From an uncultured Bacteroidales bacterium (GTDB lineage Bacteria; Bacteroidota; Bacteroidia; Bacteroidales; Barnesiellaceae), in the NCBI GenBank assembly GCA_949298955.1, contig CASFYQ010000018.1, forward strand, positions 1-43,047: 43,047 nucleotides of DNA. The letters are read 5' to 3'. The position numbers and the translations under genes were made by a program. Positions 25,685 through 34,177 of this stretch are shown here, one piece after another (position 1 is the stretch's first letter; each line of letters begins with the position of its first letter). Under the pieces are notes generated by a model. That model was not told the origin of the DNA. It searched no databases and saw nothing but the letters and a program-made list of their open reading frames with translations.

Positions 25685-26794
25685 TTACAAGGGTATATCC
25701 ACATCGACCTGCCAATTACCGTCGATTACAATGTCGGTCATCTTGCCGCCGAGGTCTTCGGGTTCGTCGATATCGGCCGATTTATGACCTATCGAGTACA
25801 GCCAGTTGGCGCGAAGGGGGAAATCATAGGTGTATGCGCCCTCGCCGGTGTCGAGTTTCACGTTTTTAACCTCTGTTCCCGAAGCATTGGTGAGGCGCAA
25901 GGTGAGCATAGCCTGCTGCTGCGGTATGGGCAAGAGGAAAGCCGCGGCATAGACACTGCCCCGTTGCTTGGCAATGGTCGAGCCATCGGCAAGTGTCACG
26001 CTCTCGGCGGCGAGTACCTCGTCGTTCACCGGCATCGACAACAGCACTTCGGTCTCCTCGCCTAATTGTTCGGTACCAAAGTCGGCCTCTTCGGCTTGCT
26101 TGCACAACGGCACATTGCTATATTGCGGAGTCGCACATATCAATTCTATTTTTGTCACTCCCTCGGGCACGTTGGTCAAATAGCACTGCACCCCGGCTAC
26201 CCGGCGCCGCAGCTCCAACGCAACCGTAATGTCGTCGACACGGTTCCACTCGGCTTGGGCGAATCCCGCCATCAATTCGGCCGAAGCGATGTCGTCTGCC
26301 GATTTCCCAGCCGCAAGGCGAGCATAGGCATCGGCCAGTCGTGTGCCCGTTATCACGCCGTCGCCGGCCTCGATGGCATCGGGCAGGCCATAGGCGGTGG
26401 CGGCACCCCGCAGCGAGGTGTCGGGCAGACGGTCACCCGTCAGCGGGTTGTCTATACCCACGGCAAGAAAAGTGTACTCCCCCGCATCGAGACGGGTGCG
26501 CAACTTATAGTATTGCGCGGCGATTTGGCCCTCCTGCCGGTGCCACATGGCGTTTTCGCTCACTACACAGCGAGCGTCGTCGCCGGTACCCTTGAAAGCA
26601 TATACCTGCACATAGGTCACGTGCTGCAAAGGATCGCTCCCGGCCAGCGAGACACGCGAGGCCGGAGTGCCCGACGATTGCAAGGCGATAACGATTTCGC
26701 CATCGCCGCCGCCCACGGGCAACGTTTCGTCGCTGCCGCACGCGGCCAACAGGCAGGCCGCCAAAGAAAATGATAAGATACGTGCAAATTTCAT
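25685..26794 (-). CDS. Fimbrillin-like lipoprotein, probable minor pilus subunit
   Basis: The 369-residue protein has a lipoprotein signal ending CLLAAC (Cys19). A strand (EIVIALQSS) and a Ser-Arg site (Arg47, PASRVS) follow, 28 residues after the lipid Cys. VTYVQVYAFKGTGDD (about residues 60-74) and a later QCYLTNVPEG segment are typical of the FimA/Mfa-type pilin fold. It is the first gene after a 169-nt gap holding a stable hairpin that separates it from the likely major fimbrillin. It is therefore probably made in lower amounts, as an accessory subunit. Confidence 0.7.
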   Translation of the reverse strand: MKFARILSFSLAACLLAACGSDETLPVGGGDGEIVIALQSSGTPASRVSLAGSDPLQHVTYVQVYAFKGTGDDARCVVSENAMWHRQEGQIAAQYYKLRTRLDAGEYTFLAVGIDNPLTGDRLPDTSLRGAATAYGLPDAIEAGDGVITGTRLADAYARLAAGKSADDIASAELMAGFAQAEWNRVDDITVALELRRRVAGVQCYLTNVPEGVTKIELICATPQYSNVPLCKQAEEADFGTEQLGEETEVLLSMPVNDEVLAAESVTLADGSTIAKQRGSVYAAAFLLPIPQQQAMLTLRLTNASGTEVKNVKLDTGEGAYTYDFPLRANWLYSIGHKSADIDEPEDLGGKMTDIVIDGNWQVDVDIPL

Positions 26795-26885
26795 CTCTCT
26801 GTTCTTTCGTATTTCTTGTATTTGGTGACGGCAGGGGGAACATTCAACCCCCGGCCGCCGATATCGGTGAGCCGCCGTAGCGACC

Positions 26886-26940
26886 GGTTACACCTGCCGG
26901 GCTGTGGGACGACAGTCCCGGCAAGACACGCTCGGTAACC
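26886..26940 (-). promoter_or_regulatory. Stable intercistronic hairpin after the major fimbrillin gene
   Basis: GGTTAC (26886-26891) pairs with GTAACC (26935-26940). Inside, GCCGGGCTGT (26896-26905) pairs with ACAGTCCCGGC (26912-26922), with one bulged T. On the minus-strand mRNA it lies 24 nt after the fimbrillin stop. No T tract follows, so it more likely stabilises or partly attenuates the message than ends it. Confidence 0.65.
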
Positions 26941-26963
26941 TTTTTGTCATTATGCAGCAAACA

Positions 26964-28247
26964 TCAATCGAGTTCCATACCGGGAATGTTCTCCCAGGCG
27001 CCATCGACTACGATAATGAGCTCTTGGCCTTTGCTCAAATCTTCCGGAGTGTCGTCACCTTCTTCGGGATCGGGGTTCTCACCGCCATCATCGCCGGCAG
27101 CACGAACACCGATGGTGTAAAGTTGGTTACGGAGGATACTGTAAACCGATGTAGACTCTGCAACCTCGTTATCGTCGGCACCGTCAACCACATTAACGGT
27201 TTGTGCTTCTTTGAGGTTTACATTCCAATATTTCAAGATGTTATCACTTGCATCGAGCAGTTGCAACTGCAAGGTGTTGGTTCCATTGACAGCCTTGAAA
27301 GGCACCAGGAATTTACCGCCGAATACCGAACCCGTTTCGAAAGAAACATTCTGCTCGGTGATAGCAGGGTCTTTTTGCCAACCAGTATCGCCGGCATCGA
27401 ACATGTCATTGTTATTTGTATCGCCATTGGGGAACCATTGGTTCAGGTCGATGCGATATACCTCATAACCTTGGTGAGTGCCATCGAAATAATCCTCCGA
27501 AGCAGAGTTGAAAGAGTTCTTTCCGTTCACGGCGTTCGTCTGGTCGAAGCCATCGAAGATTACCTCTTTCATCTTGTTGGAAGCAATCAGACGCAAATAC
27601 TTAGCCGTTTCACCTTTGGGTCCTTTGGCGGGGATATTGGTGAAATAACCGTAAGTACCGGCCACCTGACGTTTCAACACGATAGATTGAGAGAAGCCTT
27701 TGCCTGCAACCACCTCAAATTCACCGTTTTCAAATCCACCGGCAAAGATTTCTTCGGCGTCACCGTCGGTAACCACGCTAATCGGATTAAACTGTTCGCC
27801 TACGGCAAGACCGGCGAGGTCTGTGGTCAAATCGGTATAAGAGCTACCGTCGGAATAGCCCACGGCATATGCCTTGTAAGTACCGGGGACGAGTTTGTTT
27901 TCACCTTTGAGTTCGATGGTCGTTTGACGGCCGTGGCCATCGGCAGTAGCGATAACGTTGGAATTCGTCATCCAGGTATTGATTACATCGGCATACACGA
28001 TTTGATTTTGGTTTCCACCGTTATTGTCGGTGCGAACAATCGCAAATTTCACGAAATCGATGTTCTGCTTGTAAGCCTGGCTGTACAAAGGACGGCCGGC
28101 ACGGGTGGGAACGGCGTCTTTGTTGGCCACAGAAATGGTGAACACTTGACTCTCGCTGTTGAATACAGGAGCGTCGGTTTCTTCGTTACATGCTACCAAT
28201 ACCAGCAACGACAAGGCAGCCAAACCTGAGATTACATGTTTTTTCAT
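26964..28247 (-). CDS. Likely major fimbrillin (FimA/Mfa1-type lipoprotein)
   Basis: The 427-residue protein is the best candidate for the shaft subunit of a type V pilus. It has a lipoprotein signal ending LLVLVAC (Cys20), a first beta strand (QVFTISVAN), and Thr-Arg at residue 49 (AVPTRAG). In related pilins a trypsin-like protease removes the lipidated end there, so that subunits can exchange donor strands. Two beta domains follow and the C terminus ends in a strand, VDGAWENIPGMELD. It is the first pilin after the FimB/Mfa2-type gene. The 60-nt AT-rich gap upstream contains TAAATTTG (28269-28262), a -7-like box. The stable hairpin downstream would allow higher expression than the accessory subunits. 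The major-subunit call is from gene order. Confidence 0.75.
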   Translation of the reverse strand: MKKHVISGLAALSLLVLVACNEETDAPVFNSESQVFTISVANKDAVPTRAGRPLYSQAYKQNIDFVKFAIVRTDNNGGNQNQIVYADVINTWMTNSNVIATADGHGRQTTIELKGENKLVPGTYKAYAVGYSDGSSYTDLTTDLAGLAVGEQFNPISVVTDGDAEEIFAGGFENGEFEVVAGKGFSQSIVLKRQVAGTYGYFTNIPAKGPKGETAKYLRLIASNKMKEVIFDGFDQTNAVNGKNSFNSASEDYFDGTHQGYEVYRIDLNQWFPNGDTNNNDMFDAGDTGWQKDPAITEQNVSFETGSVFGGKFLVPFKAVNGTNTLQLQLLDASDNILKYWNVNLKEAQTVNVVDGADDNEVAESTSVYSILRNQLYTIGVRAAGDDGGENPDPEEGDDTPEDLSKGQELIIVVDGAWENIPGMELD

Positions 28248-28306
28248 CTTAACTTAAAAATCAAATTTAACCAAATTATACAATGTGTTTTCTTATTTAT
28301 TTTCTC

Positions 28307-29209
28307 TTAATCGATCACGAGGTCGTGAATATTTTCCCAACGGGAATCGACCCAGATGTAAATCTCGAACGCCCCCGTCACGACATCATAGTCGTAGCGC
28401 ACCACCTCAATGTGGTTGCGGGCGAGCGATAATTGCAAGGGTGCAGGCTCACAAACCGGATTCTCGCGCGAAGCATCGTTGTAGAAATTGACATCGAGCG
28501 TAGAGTGCTGGCCTCCGACCGAGGGAGCCACATAGGTATCGGTGAGGATACTCGGCTCGCCGCCCCACTCGTGCGTGGTCTTGACCGCGGTAGCCTCGCC
28601 ATACTCGAAACGGCTGTTAATCGACCCGGCCACGTTGTCGATGGTCTTGTCGCTCCATCTCACGGAAGCCGGCAGGTTTATCGTCTCGATGAGCAGCTTC
28701 CCTTTCACCCGACGCAAATCGAGCTGATGCGTGCCCCGGTCGTAGTCATAGTCGATGGTGTCGCACGCCATATAGAGGTCGAACCCCTCGACATGGCCGG
28801 GGTGCAGCACCGAGGTTCTCACACCGCCCGCCTCGTCGAGAACCTCCTCGTCGGGGAGGTTGCCCCACGCGGTAACGATGTATTTGCCGAAAGGCAACTC
28901 TTCGGGTATCCCCTCGCAGGCTACCTGCAAACCGTCGCCGTCGACCTGTTGCAAAAATCGCTCGACAATCACCTCGCCGGTCGCATAGTCCTCGATGACA
29001 TAATAGAGGGTCGAGGCGAAAGCCTTGAAAGGCTCGTCGTCGCTCCGCTTCGTATCCAATCCCGAGGCAGCCACTTCGTCGATGTTGTCGTAGTTTCTGT
29101 CGCCAATGCCTATCGTCACCTGCAAGGGGGGACAAGGTTGTATATCCTCACGCACGCACGCGCCGAGCGCGGCTGCCAGCATGAACAATATGAGAGGTTT
29201 TCGAATCAT
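28307..29209 (-). CDS. FimB/Mfa2 family fimbrial anchor lipoprotein
   Basis: The 300-residue protein has a lipoprotein signal ending ALGAC (Cys17). The following body is typical of FimB/Mfa2, with strands such as LYYVIEDYATGEVIVERFL and the short CVREDIQPCPP segment with a second Cys. In Porphyromonas such proteins keep their lipid and anchor the pilus base in the outer membrane while limiting its length. No clean early Thr-Arg site is seen; a Lys-Arg at about 54-55 is the only nearby basic pair. That fits an anchor rather than a processed subunit. It lies 18 nt after the DUF3868 gene. Confidence 0.8.
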   Translation of the reverse strand: MIRKPLILFMLAAALGACVREDIQPCPPLQVTIGIGDRNYDNIDEVAASGLDTKRSDDEPFKAFASTLYYVIEDYATGEVIVERFLQQVDGDGLQVACEGIPEELPFGKYIVTAWGNLPDEEVLDEAGGVRTSVLHPGHVEGFDLYMACDTIDYDYDRGTHQLDLRRVKGKLLIETINLPASVRWSDKTIDNVAGSINSRFEYGEATAVKTTHEWGGEPSILTDTYVAPSVGGQHSTLDVNFYNDASRENPVCEPAPLQLSLARNHIEVVRYDYDVVTGAFEIYIWVDSRWENIHDLVID

Positions 29210-29227
29210 GTCTAACTCTTTACCTTA

Positions 29228-31000
29228 TTATTTATATATAGCCGTGCGAAAATCCAGGTTATCGCGGTAGGGCTTGAAATCGTATTCGGTTTTTGCACGT
29301 TCGCGCAAGACAGCATCTTCGGCTGCCCGGGCAATATGCTCCAAGGCTTCGGTATCGCGTCCGAGACGGGCTGCCGTGATAGCCCTCACATACTCGCACT
29401 GCGGCGTGCGGGAGTCGATGGCCCGCAACATGCGGTCGGCCTCGTCGTTCTTGTCGACGCTCAATGCCACCACGGCGCTGTTGATGTCGCCAAAGGGAGC
29501 GAGCAGCTCGTAGGCTTCGTCGAACTGGCGCAACTGCGCTTTCACAAGTCCGAGGTTGTAGCGAGCCTCGGGGTCGTCGACCTCGGTTTCGAGCAGCTCG
29601 ACGGCTTTTTCATATTCGTTGCGATAGACATAGAGGGCAGCCCGGGTTTTCAACGTCTCTTCGCTGTATCCCTCCACACTGTCGAACACCTCGCGGGCCT
29701 CGTCTTCCTTGCCCTCGCGGAGCAACAGCACCGCCAGGTTGTTGGCAGCCACGCGCGATTGCGGGAAATAGTGGAGAATGGTGCGATAGACCTCTTTCTT
29801 CTCCTCGGGAGTCTGTTTCAAGGTAGAAACCCGCAACAGTTCGTCTTCGCTGAATGCATCGGGCCGCCTGTCATACATCTCGAGCAACTCCTCATCGGTG
29901 GTAAAGCTCCTTATCTGATAGGAATAGAGATATTCTACATTACGGTCTTTCTGCAAATAGTTGTCTCTTATTCTCTTCCAACAGTCCAACCGGCGGATAT
30001 AGTACTCCTGCACGTCGTCGTTGTAGTCGGCATATTTATCGAGAATCGCAGCCACAGCCGTGGTGTCGGGGTCGCCGGCGGCACGCATGGCTTCCAGCAC
30101 AGGACCCCAACCCTCGGGACGCGAGCTGATTGAGAAGCGTTTTTGCAATTCGGCGGGAATGTTCAGCTGCTGTACCAGCCATTTCATAGCCGAGTTGGCA
30201 CGGTTGCGCGACAAGGGAGTATTGATGCGCAACGAACCGTCGGCCGAAGCCACACCGGTAATCTTGACATATTCGAGGGTAGCCAGGGTATCGGCCAGAA
30301 TGGGTCCCAGCTTGGCCAGCATCGTGTCGAGCTCGGCTTTGTTGCGCCCGAGGTCGGTGCGAATATCATATCGGTTGATGATGAATTGCAAGCGCGCCAC
30401 ACCTTGCCCGCTGCGAATCTTGGGTTTTATCTTAAATTCGGGTTCGATCCAATCGAGCTTCAACGACTCTTTTACATCGATGAGCGAAACGGGATTGGTG
30501 AGCCCGGCCAAATGGAGCGTGTCGATACCCGAGCAAACACCGCAACCATCGGTCGAGACCTTGGCAATTACCTCGCCGCTCTCGACACCCTCGGGCAACA
30601 CGACGGTTTGCCGATAGGGAATGGTCTGGGCTTCGCCGTTGTCGACCTTCCGGGAATACGAGGCAACGGTGTCGACTTCGTTTTCGAGCTTGGCGGCACG
30701 CTCGGTCTTCTTGGTAAATATGGGAGCGTCGAGCACCACTTGGGGATACTCTTCGATAAGGCTGTCGCCGCTATACAAGGCGGGCGATATGAAGAGCCGG
30801 CTCCGTTTGGAAAAATAGTGTTCGGGAACATGGAAAGTCACGTCCAACCCCGCGCTGCGCGCCGAGTCGAGCGTCAACACTTTCTCGCCGGGCTCGACCG
30901 TAATGCGTTTCCCGGCCCGATGCGAGGCACAGCCGGTCGCTACCATCGTCGCCGTTGCCAACACCGCAAATGATAATGTTTTATATTTCTTGATTTCCAT
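29228..31000 (-). CDS. DUF3868/OmpA-like/TPR lipoprotein of the pilus operon
   Basis: The 590-residue protein has a lipoprotein signal ending MVATGC (Cys24). Residues to about 200 form the DUF3868-type beta region with a CGVC motif. An OmpA-like peptidoglycan-binding domain follows at about 205-290, shown by ITGVASADGSLRINTPLS and a RANSAMKWL helix. The C-terminal half (about 370-590) is a set of tetratricopeptide-like helices. Such proteins commonly stand second in Bacteroides pilus operons and probably tie the assembly site to the cell wall. It lies 6 nt after the DUF3575 gene and 18 nt before the anchor gene. Confidence 0.8.
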   Translation of the reverse strand: MEIKKYKTLSFAVLATATMVATGCASHRAGKRITVEPGEKVLTLDSARSAGLDVTFHVPEHYFSKRSRLFISPALYSGDSLIEEYPQVVLDAPIFTKKTERAAKLENEVDTVASYSRKVDNGEAQTIPYRQTVVLPEGVESGEVIAKVSTDGCGVCSGIDTLHLAGLTNPVSLIDVKESLKLDWIEPEFKIKPKIRSGQGVARLQFIINRYDIRTDLGRNKAELDTMLAKLGPILADTLATLEYVKITGVASADGSLRINTPLSRNRANSAMKWLVQQLNIPAELQKRFSISSRPEGWGPVLEAMRAAGDPDTTAVAAILDKYADYNDDVQEYYIRRLDCWKRIRDNYLQKDRNVEYLYSYQIRSFTTDEELLEMYDRRPDAFSEDELLRVSTLKQTPEEKKEVYRTILHYFPQSRVAANNLAVLLLREGKEDEAREVFDSVEGYSEETLKTRAALYVYRNEYEKAVELLETEVDDPEARYNLGLVKAQLRQFDEAYELLAPFGDINSAVVALSVDKNDEADRMLRAIDSRTPQCEYVRAITAARLGRDTEALEHIARAAEDAVLRERAKTEYDFKPYRDNLDFRTAIYK

Positions 31001-31006
31001 AATCGA

Positions 31007-31567
31007 CTAAAACAAATAAATGATTGACAGAGCCGCTTTGGTGGGACCCAGGTAATTTTTGTGCCGCGGCTCGACACATTTCTTGCACGGTATGCGAGGG
31101 CTCTCGTCGTACCACAGCCGCGCATAGCCTGCCCCGATGGCAAGCTCGAGATTCCAGTGCGGAGAAAGCATCCAGTCATAGCCATAGGTGATACCGCCAC
31201 CGGCCAGGTAACCATCGTAACGCCGCTCTTTGAATCCGCCGAAGAACTGCGCGCCGTGCAAATGCAGCCCGATGAAATGGCCCTCGAATTTCTCGCAGAA
31301 CCAATAGCGGGCCTCGGGTTGCACCAACCAGAACTTCATCTTTTTGTCATCTTTGAATGTCCACGGATTGTATGCGCCGGCAATCTCGACTGTAAACTTG
31401 TTGCTTAGAGCAAACTCCACGCCGGCATTGGGTGTAGTAGTGAGCCAATAAAGGGCATTGGTTTTCAATGCTGCCTTTTGCGCATTTGCCGACAGACAAA
31501 TGCCCAGCAATGCAGCAACTCCCCAACAACCTATCTTAAACCTTAATAAATTCATGAAATTGTTCAT
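31007..31567 (-). CDS. DUF3575 outer-membrane-like protein, first gene of the pilus operon
   Basis: The 186-residue protein has a signal peptide (cleavage after about SANAQ) and amphipathic beta strands. Landmarks are KTNALYWLTTTPNAGVEFAL, the aromatic FWLVQPEARYWFCEKFEG and a C-terminal strand ending in Leu-Phe. This matches DUF3575, a small outer-membrane barrel-like family usually found at the head of Bacteroidales fimbrial operons. A -7 box (TAATTTTG, 31591-31584 on the minus strand) lies only 17 bp upstream; if used, the leader is very short, or translation starts at Met5. The long region upstream contains repeated dyads that may bind the neighbouring AraC-type regulator. Confidence 0.8.
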   Translation of the reverse strand: MNNFMNLLRFKIGCWGVAALLGICLSANAQKAALKTNALYWLTTTPNAGVEFALSNKFTVEIAGAYNPWTFKDDKKMKFWLVQPEARYWFCEKFEGHFIGLHLHGAQFFGGFKERRYDGYLAGGGITYGYDWMLSPHWNLELAIGAGYARLWYDESPRIPCKKCVEPRHKNYLGPTKAALSIIYLF

Positions 31568-31583
31568 CTCTGATTTCCGGCTG

Positions 31584-31591
31584 CAAAATTA
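31584..31591 (-). promoter_or_regulatory. -7 box in front of the pilus operon
   Basis: TAATTTTG on the minus strand matches TAnnTTTG. The upstream TTG is missing at the expected place, which fits a promoter that needs an activator. Confidence 0.4.
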
Positions 31592-32070
31592 TGGCAAAGC
31601 CTATAACCGGCTATTATGAAAAGATGCTAAAAATTTATGATTTTATGCCATTATTCACATTCTCACGAGACTCTATCCTCCCGAAAAAGCGCACTCACAT
31701 AGAGCATTTGCAGTAATTACAAAGCGAATAAATAACTATAAATCAATGATATAGCAACACATAGGAGGGGTAAAAATCGCACTTGAACAAGCAGCGGAGA
31801 GCACCCCAACAAGGCAGGGAGGCCCCATCGAGCGCCCACTTATAACTATATGTTATAACATAGAATCCCGATAAAATATCCGCAAGGAGCCTGTGAATGT
31901 GGCAAAAAAAGTTTCTCCCACCGGCATCGACGGGGCAATAGGTACGGACTCCCGTATGCCTCCATATCCCGGCGGGAAAGTATATCGGGGCAAGAAAGAG
32001 AAGCGTTGATTTTCACATGTTTTCACGGAGGCTCCCCTCTGAAATTTCAGAAGAAAGCCCCAACGATTGG
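31592..32070. other. Control region between the AraC regulator and the pilus operon
   Basis: About 480 bp hold no gene that I can support. AT-rich DNA carries the nonamer ATAACTATA twice (31732-31740 and 31842-31850, 110 bp apart) and the dyads described at 31840-31862. The part next to the regulator's stop is GC-rich and featureless. Confidence 0.5.
31840..31862. promoter_or_regulatory. Candidate operator with overlapping dyads and direct repeats
   Basis: TTATAAC occurs as a direct repeat at 31840-31846 and 31853-31859. TTATAAC-TATAT-GTTATAA (31840-31858) is a perfect inverted repeat. TATGTTATAACATA (31849-31862) is a perfect 14-bp palindrome. AraC-type proteins usually bind direct repeats, and this site lies about 270 bp upstream of the pilus operon. 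Confidence 0.5.
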
Positions 32071-32925
32071 CTAAAACGGGTCGAAGCGTAACTCGGTGGG
32101 ATTTTTCCCAAACTGCCGTTTGCAGAAATTGGAGAAATATTGTACCGACGAGAAGCCAAACTCGTCGGCTATTTCGTTGATTGCCTTCGTCGAAGTCTTT
32201 AACTCCCGAATAATCAACTCGCTCTTCCGTTCCAGCAGCCACTCGTTGAACGGCTTTCTGAAAGTCTGCTTGAACTTGCGTTGGAATGTGGAGGGCGACA
32301 TGTTGGCAAGCTCGGAGAACTGCTTGATGTCGGCAAATTTTCTGTAATGTTGCAGCACAAAACTCCTGAACTCGTTGTCGACACCCAATACCGGCATGAA
32401 CATTTTTACCAAATCTTCTTTGGAATAATAGGCCCGCAACAGCAAGAAAAGCTCCTGCAATTTGAGCTGATGGTAGTGCATGCACAATATGCCATCTTGC
32501 ATGCACTCGGTCAACAGGCAAAAGAACTCGTGCAGCCGGTCGCAAATGGGCAAGGTGAACAACCGGTTTTCCTTCGACACGCTCTCCTGCATCTCATGGG
32601 CCAGATTGTCGAACGTGTAGATGTTGCAAAACTTGGGTATCCCGGTAAACGCACACGTCAACAACTGTGCAGACGTCAACTGCCAGCCATAAAAGTTAAC
32701 ACACGGAGGCACAAAGAAAAAACGGCGCTCCCCTATCTCGACGGTGTTATGCCGACCGAATTTTATCACAATCGCACCCTTGCCCACGAAACACAGCATG
32801 GAGCGGTTCATCTCGGAAAACACCGGCGGGGAATCTTTCTCCAACTCGAAATACTTGAATACCGACTCCTCCGGTACATTGTAATTATAGCATGTTTTAT
32901 GCTCTTCTTCATAAAAAATAGACAT
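32071..32925 (-). CDS. AraC family transcriptional regulator, probable controller of the pilus operon
   Basis: The 284-residue protein has an N-terminal sensing part (about 20-130) with cupin-like strands such as RFFFVPPCVNFYGWQL. The C terminus carries an AraC-type double helix-turn-helix: IKQFSELANMSPSTFQRKFK and the second motif INEIADEFGFSSVQYFSNFCK. Both are intact, so DNA binding is expected. The start at 32925 (MSIFYEEE) is preferred to 32973, whose extra residues (MHILYFYFILDSKL) look like translated leader. It lies upstream of and parallel to the pilus operon, with about 500 bp between them. Target and signal are unknown; control of the operon is inferred from position. Confidence 0.85.
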   Translation of the reverse strand: MSIFYEEEHKTCYNYNVPEESVFKYFELEKDSPPVFSEMNRSMLCFVGKGAIVIKFGRHNTVEIGERRFFFVPPCVNFYGWQLTSAQLLTCAFTGIPKFCNIYTFDNLAHEMQESVSKENRLFTLPICDRLHEFFCLLTECMQDGILCMHYHQLKLQELFLLLRAYYSKEDLVKMFMPVLGVDNEFRSFVLQHYRKFADIKQFSELANMSPSTFQRKFKQTFRKPFNEWLLERKSELIIRELKTSTKAINEIADEFGFSSVQYFSNFCKRQFGKNPTELRFDPF

Positions 32926-33213
32926 ATCGACCAATTTTGAGTCTAATATGAAGTAAAAGTATAGAATATGCAATAACCACCCTGTTTTTTAATACTTATT
33001 AAGAGTATAAGCGCCAGCCATCACCCTGCAACCTCCCCCCCTCTACCTATAATAATATTTTATACTACCTGTATACCCCAAATCCGTGTTATCGCAGCAA
33101 AGCTTCTTGTATCTATCTGTATTCCACGACAATCCACACTCATGTCCTATCGTGACGGTATGATGCCGCAATGGGTTCAAGCAAAGACTGCGCCGAGCCC
33201 CTACTCCCCCAGA
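32926..33213. other. Leader of the AraC gene and intergenic stretch
   Basis: No gene is visible. An AT-rich imperfect dyad, ATACT...AGTAT around CTTATTAAG (32992-33008), lies 67 bp before the regulator's start and might be an autoregulatory site. The rest shows nothing that I can name. Confidence 0.35.
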
Positions 33214-33238
33214 CAAAAAAAGAGACCTGCCGGCCTCT
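33214..33238 (-). terminator. Terminator of the small exported-protein gene
   Basis: AGAGGCC pairs with GGTCTCT on the minus strand (33238-33232 with 33227-33221; one G-T pair). A loop of four and a T7 tract (complement of 33214-33220) complete an intrinsic terminator 10 bp after the stop codon. Confidence 0.8.
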
Positions 33239-33247
33239 CCCTTTGTA

Positions 33248-33925
33248 TTACAAATCTTCTATGGCTGCATTGCGCACGGCCTGTCCGTTCTTCTTATCCT
33301 TATAGACCAGTTGCACATAACACGTCGAGGAACCCCGATACTCTATACTGAGAATGATGTCACCCTCGTCACTCGCAAACCGGGTAACATACTGACATTC
33401 GTCATTGCGAACAGCGATCATGCGGAAATCATCGCCGAGATTCCCCAAAGAACCCGTGAAGCGCTCGACACACGACGCGGGTTTACCATATTTCTCGATG
33501 AGCATTCCCTTCAAATTCTTATAGTCGCCATAAAGATTTTTCCACTGCTCTTGGCTGGGGAAAAACACGGTAATCCGGGCCACCAGGTCTTTGTGGTCGA
33601 GAGTGGCGACATAGACCTCACACTGTTTGAATCCGGCAAAATCGCCCTCCAATCGCACCACATCGTCTTCCAGGCTCGAAGTCAACACAAACCCGTTGCG
33701 CTGCATGCGATTCACAAACAGTTCCAACGATCCATCGATGGGGACACCTTTGAATTTCAAATGGGAGCTTTGTGCCATGGCCACCGAATCGGCCGATTCG
33801 TCCACCCAGTCGAGTTCAACTTGCTCCGGGCTCTTATCCCTATCGAACATTTCATCTAACGAAGATAGATGAAGACACAGCAGAACCATCACTATAACAA
33901 GGAGAAATGTAAAGAATTTTTTCAT
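33248..33925 (-). CDS. Unknown exported or membrane-anchored protein
   Basis: I do not recognise this 225-residue protein. It starts with a hydrophobic segment (KKFFTFLLVIVMVLLCLHL, residues 2-20) without a clear cleavage site, so it is probably inner-membrane anchored with the rest outside the cytoplasm. The body contains LKFKGVPIDGSLELFVNRM, a segment seen in several small Bacteroides exported proteins, then mixed strands and helices ending YVQLVYKDKKNGQ. No catalytic motif is visible. The start at 33925 is chosen because it places the hydrophobic segment at the N terminus; the longer frame to 34033 adds 36 residues of no clear type. Confidence 0.7.
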   Translation of the reverse strand: MKKFFTFLLVIVMVLLCLHLSSLDEMFDRDKSPEQVELDWVDESADSVAMAQSSHLKFKGVPIDGSLELFVNRMQRNGFVLTSSLEDDVVRLEGDFAGFKQCEVYVATLDHKDLVARITVFFPSQEQWKNLYGDYKNLKGMLIEKYGKPASCVERFTGSLGNLGDDFRMIAVRNDECQYVTRFASDEGDIILSIEYRGSSTCYVQLVYKDKKNGQAVRNAAIEDL

Positions 33926-34126
33926 CACGCTATCGATAAAGTCACCTACTACGAACTCTTGCCACACGCCCACCCGGCTATACCCGACAATCTCGGCACA
34001 CCTCAGGGATACGCAACAAGATAAATCAATCACAATAATAGTAAAATTTTTTCAATTTCGCAGCACATTGTGCATGATTTCGTGGTTATTCTTTGGTTTT
34101 TATTCGCATATTCCACCTATTTTGAG

Positions 34127-34134
34127 TAATTTTG
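34127..34134 (+). promoter_or_regulatory. -7 box of the ffh promoter
   Basis: TAATTTTG matches the -7 consensus, 43 bp before the ffh ATG. No TTG lies at the standard upstream distance. Confidence 0.45.
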
Positions 34135-34177
34135 CCCCCGATTTATCCATCAGTGTAAAAAATATTGTTCTAAAACT

